The notes below the pieces were generated by a model. That model made no database searches, had not been told where the DNA came from, and saw nothing but the letters and a program-made list of their open reading frames with translations. The position numbers and the translations under genes are program-made. A DNA stretch of 5,053 nucleotides, taken from NCBI GenBank assembly GCA_003520555.1, contig DOUO01000099.1:1-5053 (forward strand), in the 5' to 3' direction. Origin of the DNA: Oscillospiraceae bacterium (GTDB lineage Bacteria > Bacillota > Clostridia > Oscillospirales > Acutalibacteraceae). Positions 4,993 through 5,053 of this stretch are shown piece by piece. Positions within the stretch are counted from its first letter, which is position 1, and the number at the start of each line of letters is the position of its first letter.

Positions 4993-5053
4993 TGCTACAA
5001 ATTTAATTTGCCAAACAAGCCGCGAGTACGCGGAATATATAAACGCGAATGTG

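Noticed and set aside
5020..5033. CCGCG-AGTA-CGCGG hairpin near the right edge
   Set aside because: The stem is only 5 bp with no T-run on either side, so it is not a terminator; function cannot be judged at the window edge.

Overview
The window looks like a chromosomal piece of an anaerobic, starch-using Firmicute of the Ruminococcus / Oscillospiraceae type. The main evidence is a secreted alpha-amylase that carries a type I dockerin. Dockerins on amylases are the hallmark of amylosome-type complexes, known from Ruminococcus bromii. Strong Shine-Dalgarno sites, GTG/TTG starts, AT-rich intergenic DNA and simple hairpin-plus-T terminators also fit. Species cannot be fixed from sequence alone.

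All three genes read on the minus strand, so the layout runs right to left. Positions 4789-5053 are an AT-rich upstream region with a candidate sigma-A promoter, a 16-bp near-palindrome at the predicted 5' end of the mRNA, and other inverted repeats. Positions 2482-4779 encode the amylase: signal peptide, GH13 catalytic module resembling subfamily 28 (Bacillus subtilis AmyE type), Thr/Pro linker, dockerin, second Thr/Pro linker, and two nearly identical CBM26-like starch-binding modules. A strong hairpin terminator lies at 2406-2450. Positions 2247-2405 hold candidate promoter elements and a leader for the next unit. Positions 1131-2246 encode alanine racemase (alr). Seventeen bases further on, 55-1113 encode an ATP-grasp protein of the 'sugar-transfer associated' type, and a terminator closes the unit at 5-43.

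There are therefore two transcription units. The amylase is an extracellular enzyme expected to bind granular starch through its CBMs and a cohesin-bearing scaffold through its dockerin. The alr/ATP-grasp pair is cytoplasmic and probably co-transcribed. Alr makes D-alanine for the cell wall. The ATP-grasp partner has no assigned substrate, and its pairing with a racemase makes a D-amino-acid ligation role a testable idea. No RNA gene, CRISPR array, insertion sequence or prophage feature was seen. Long plus-strand open frames over the racemase and ATP-grasp genes are judged to be antisense shadows.
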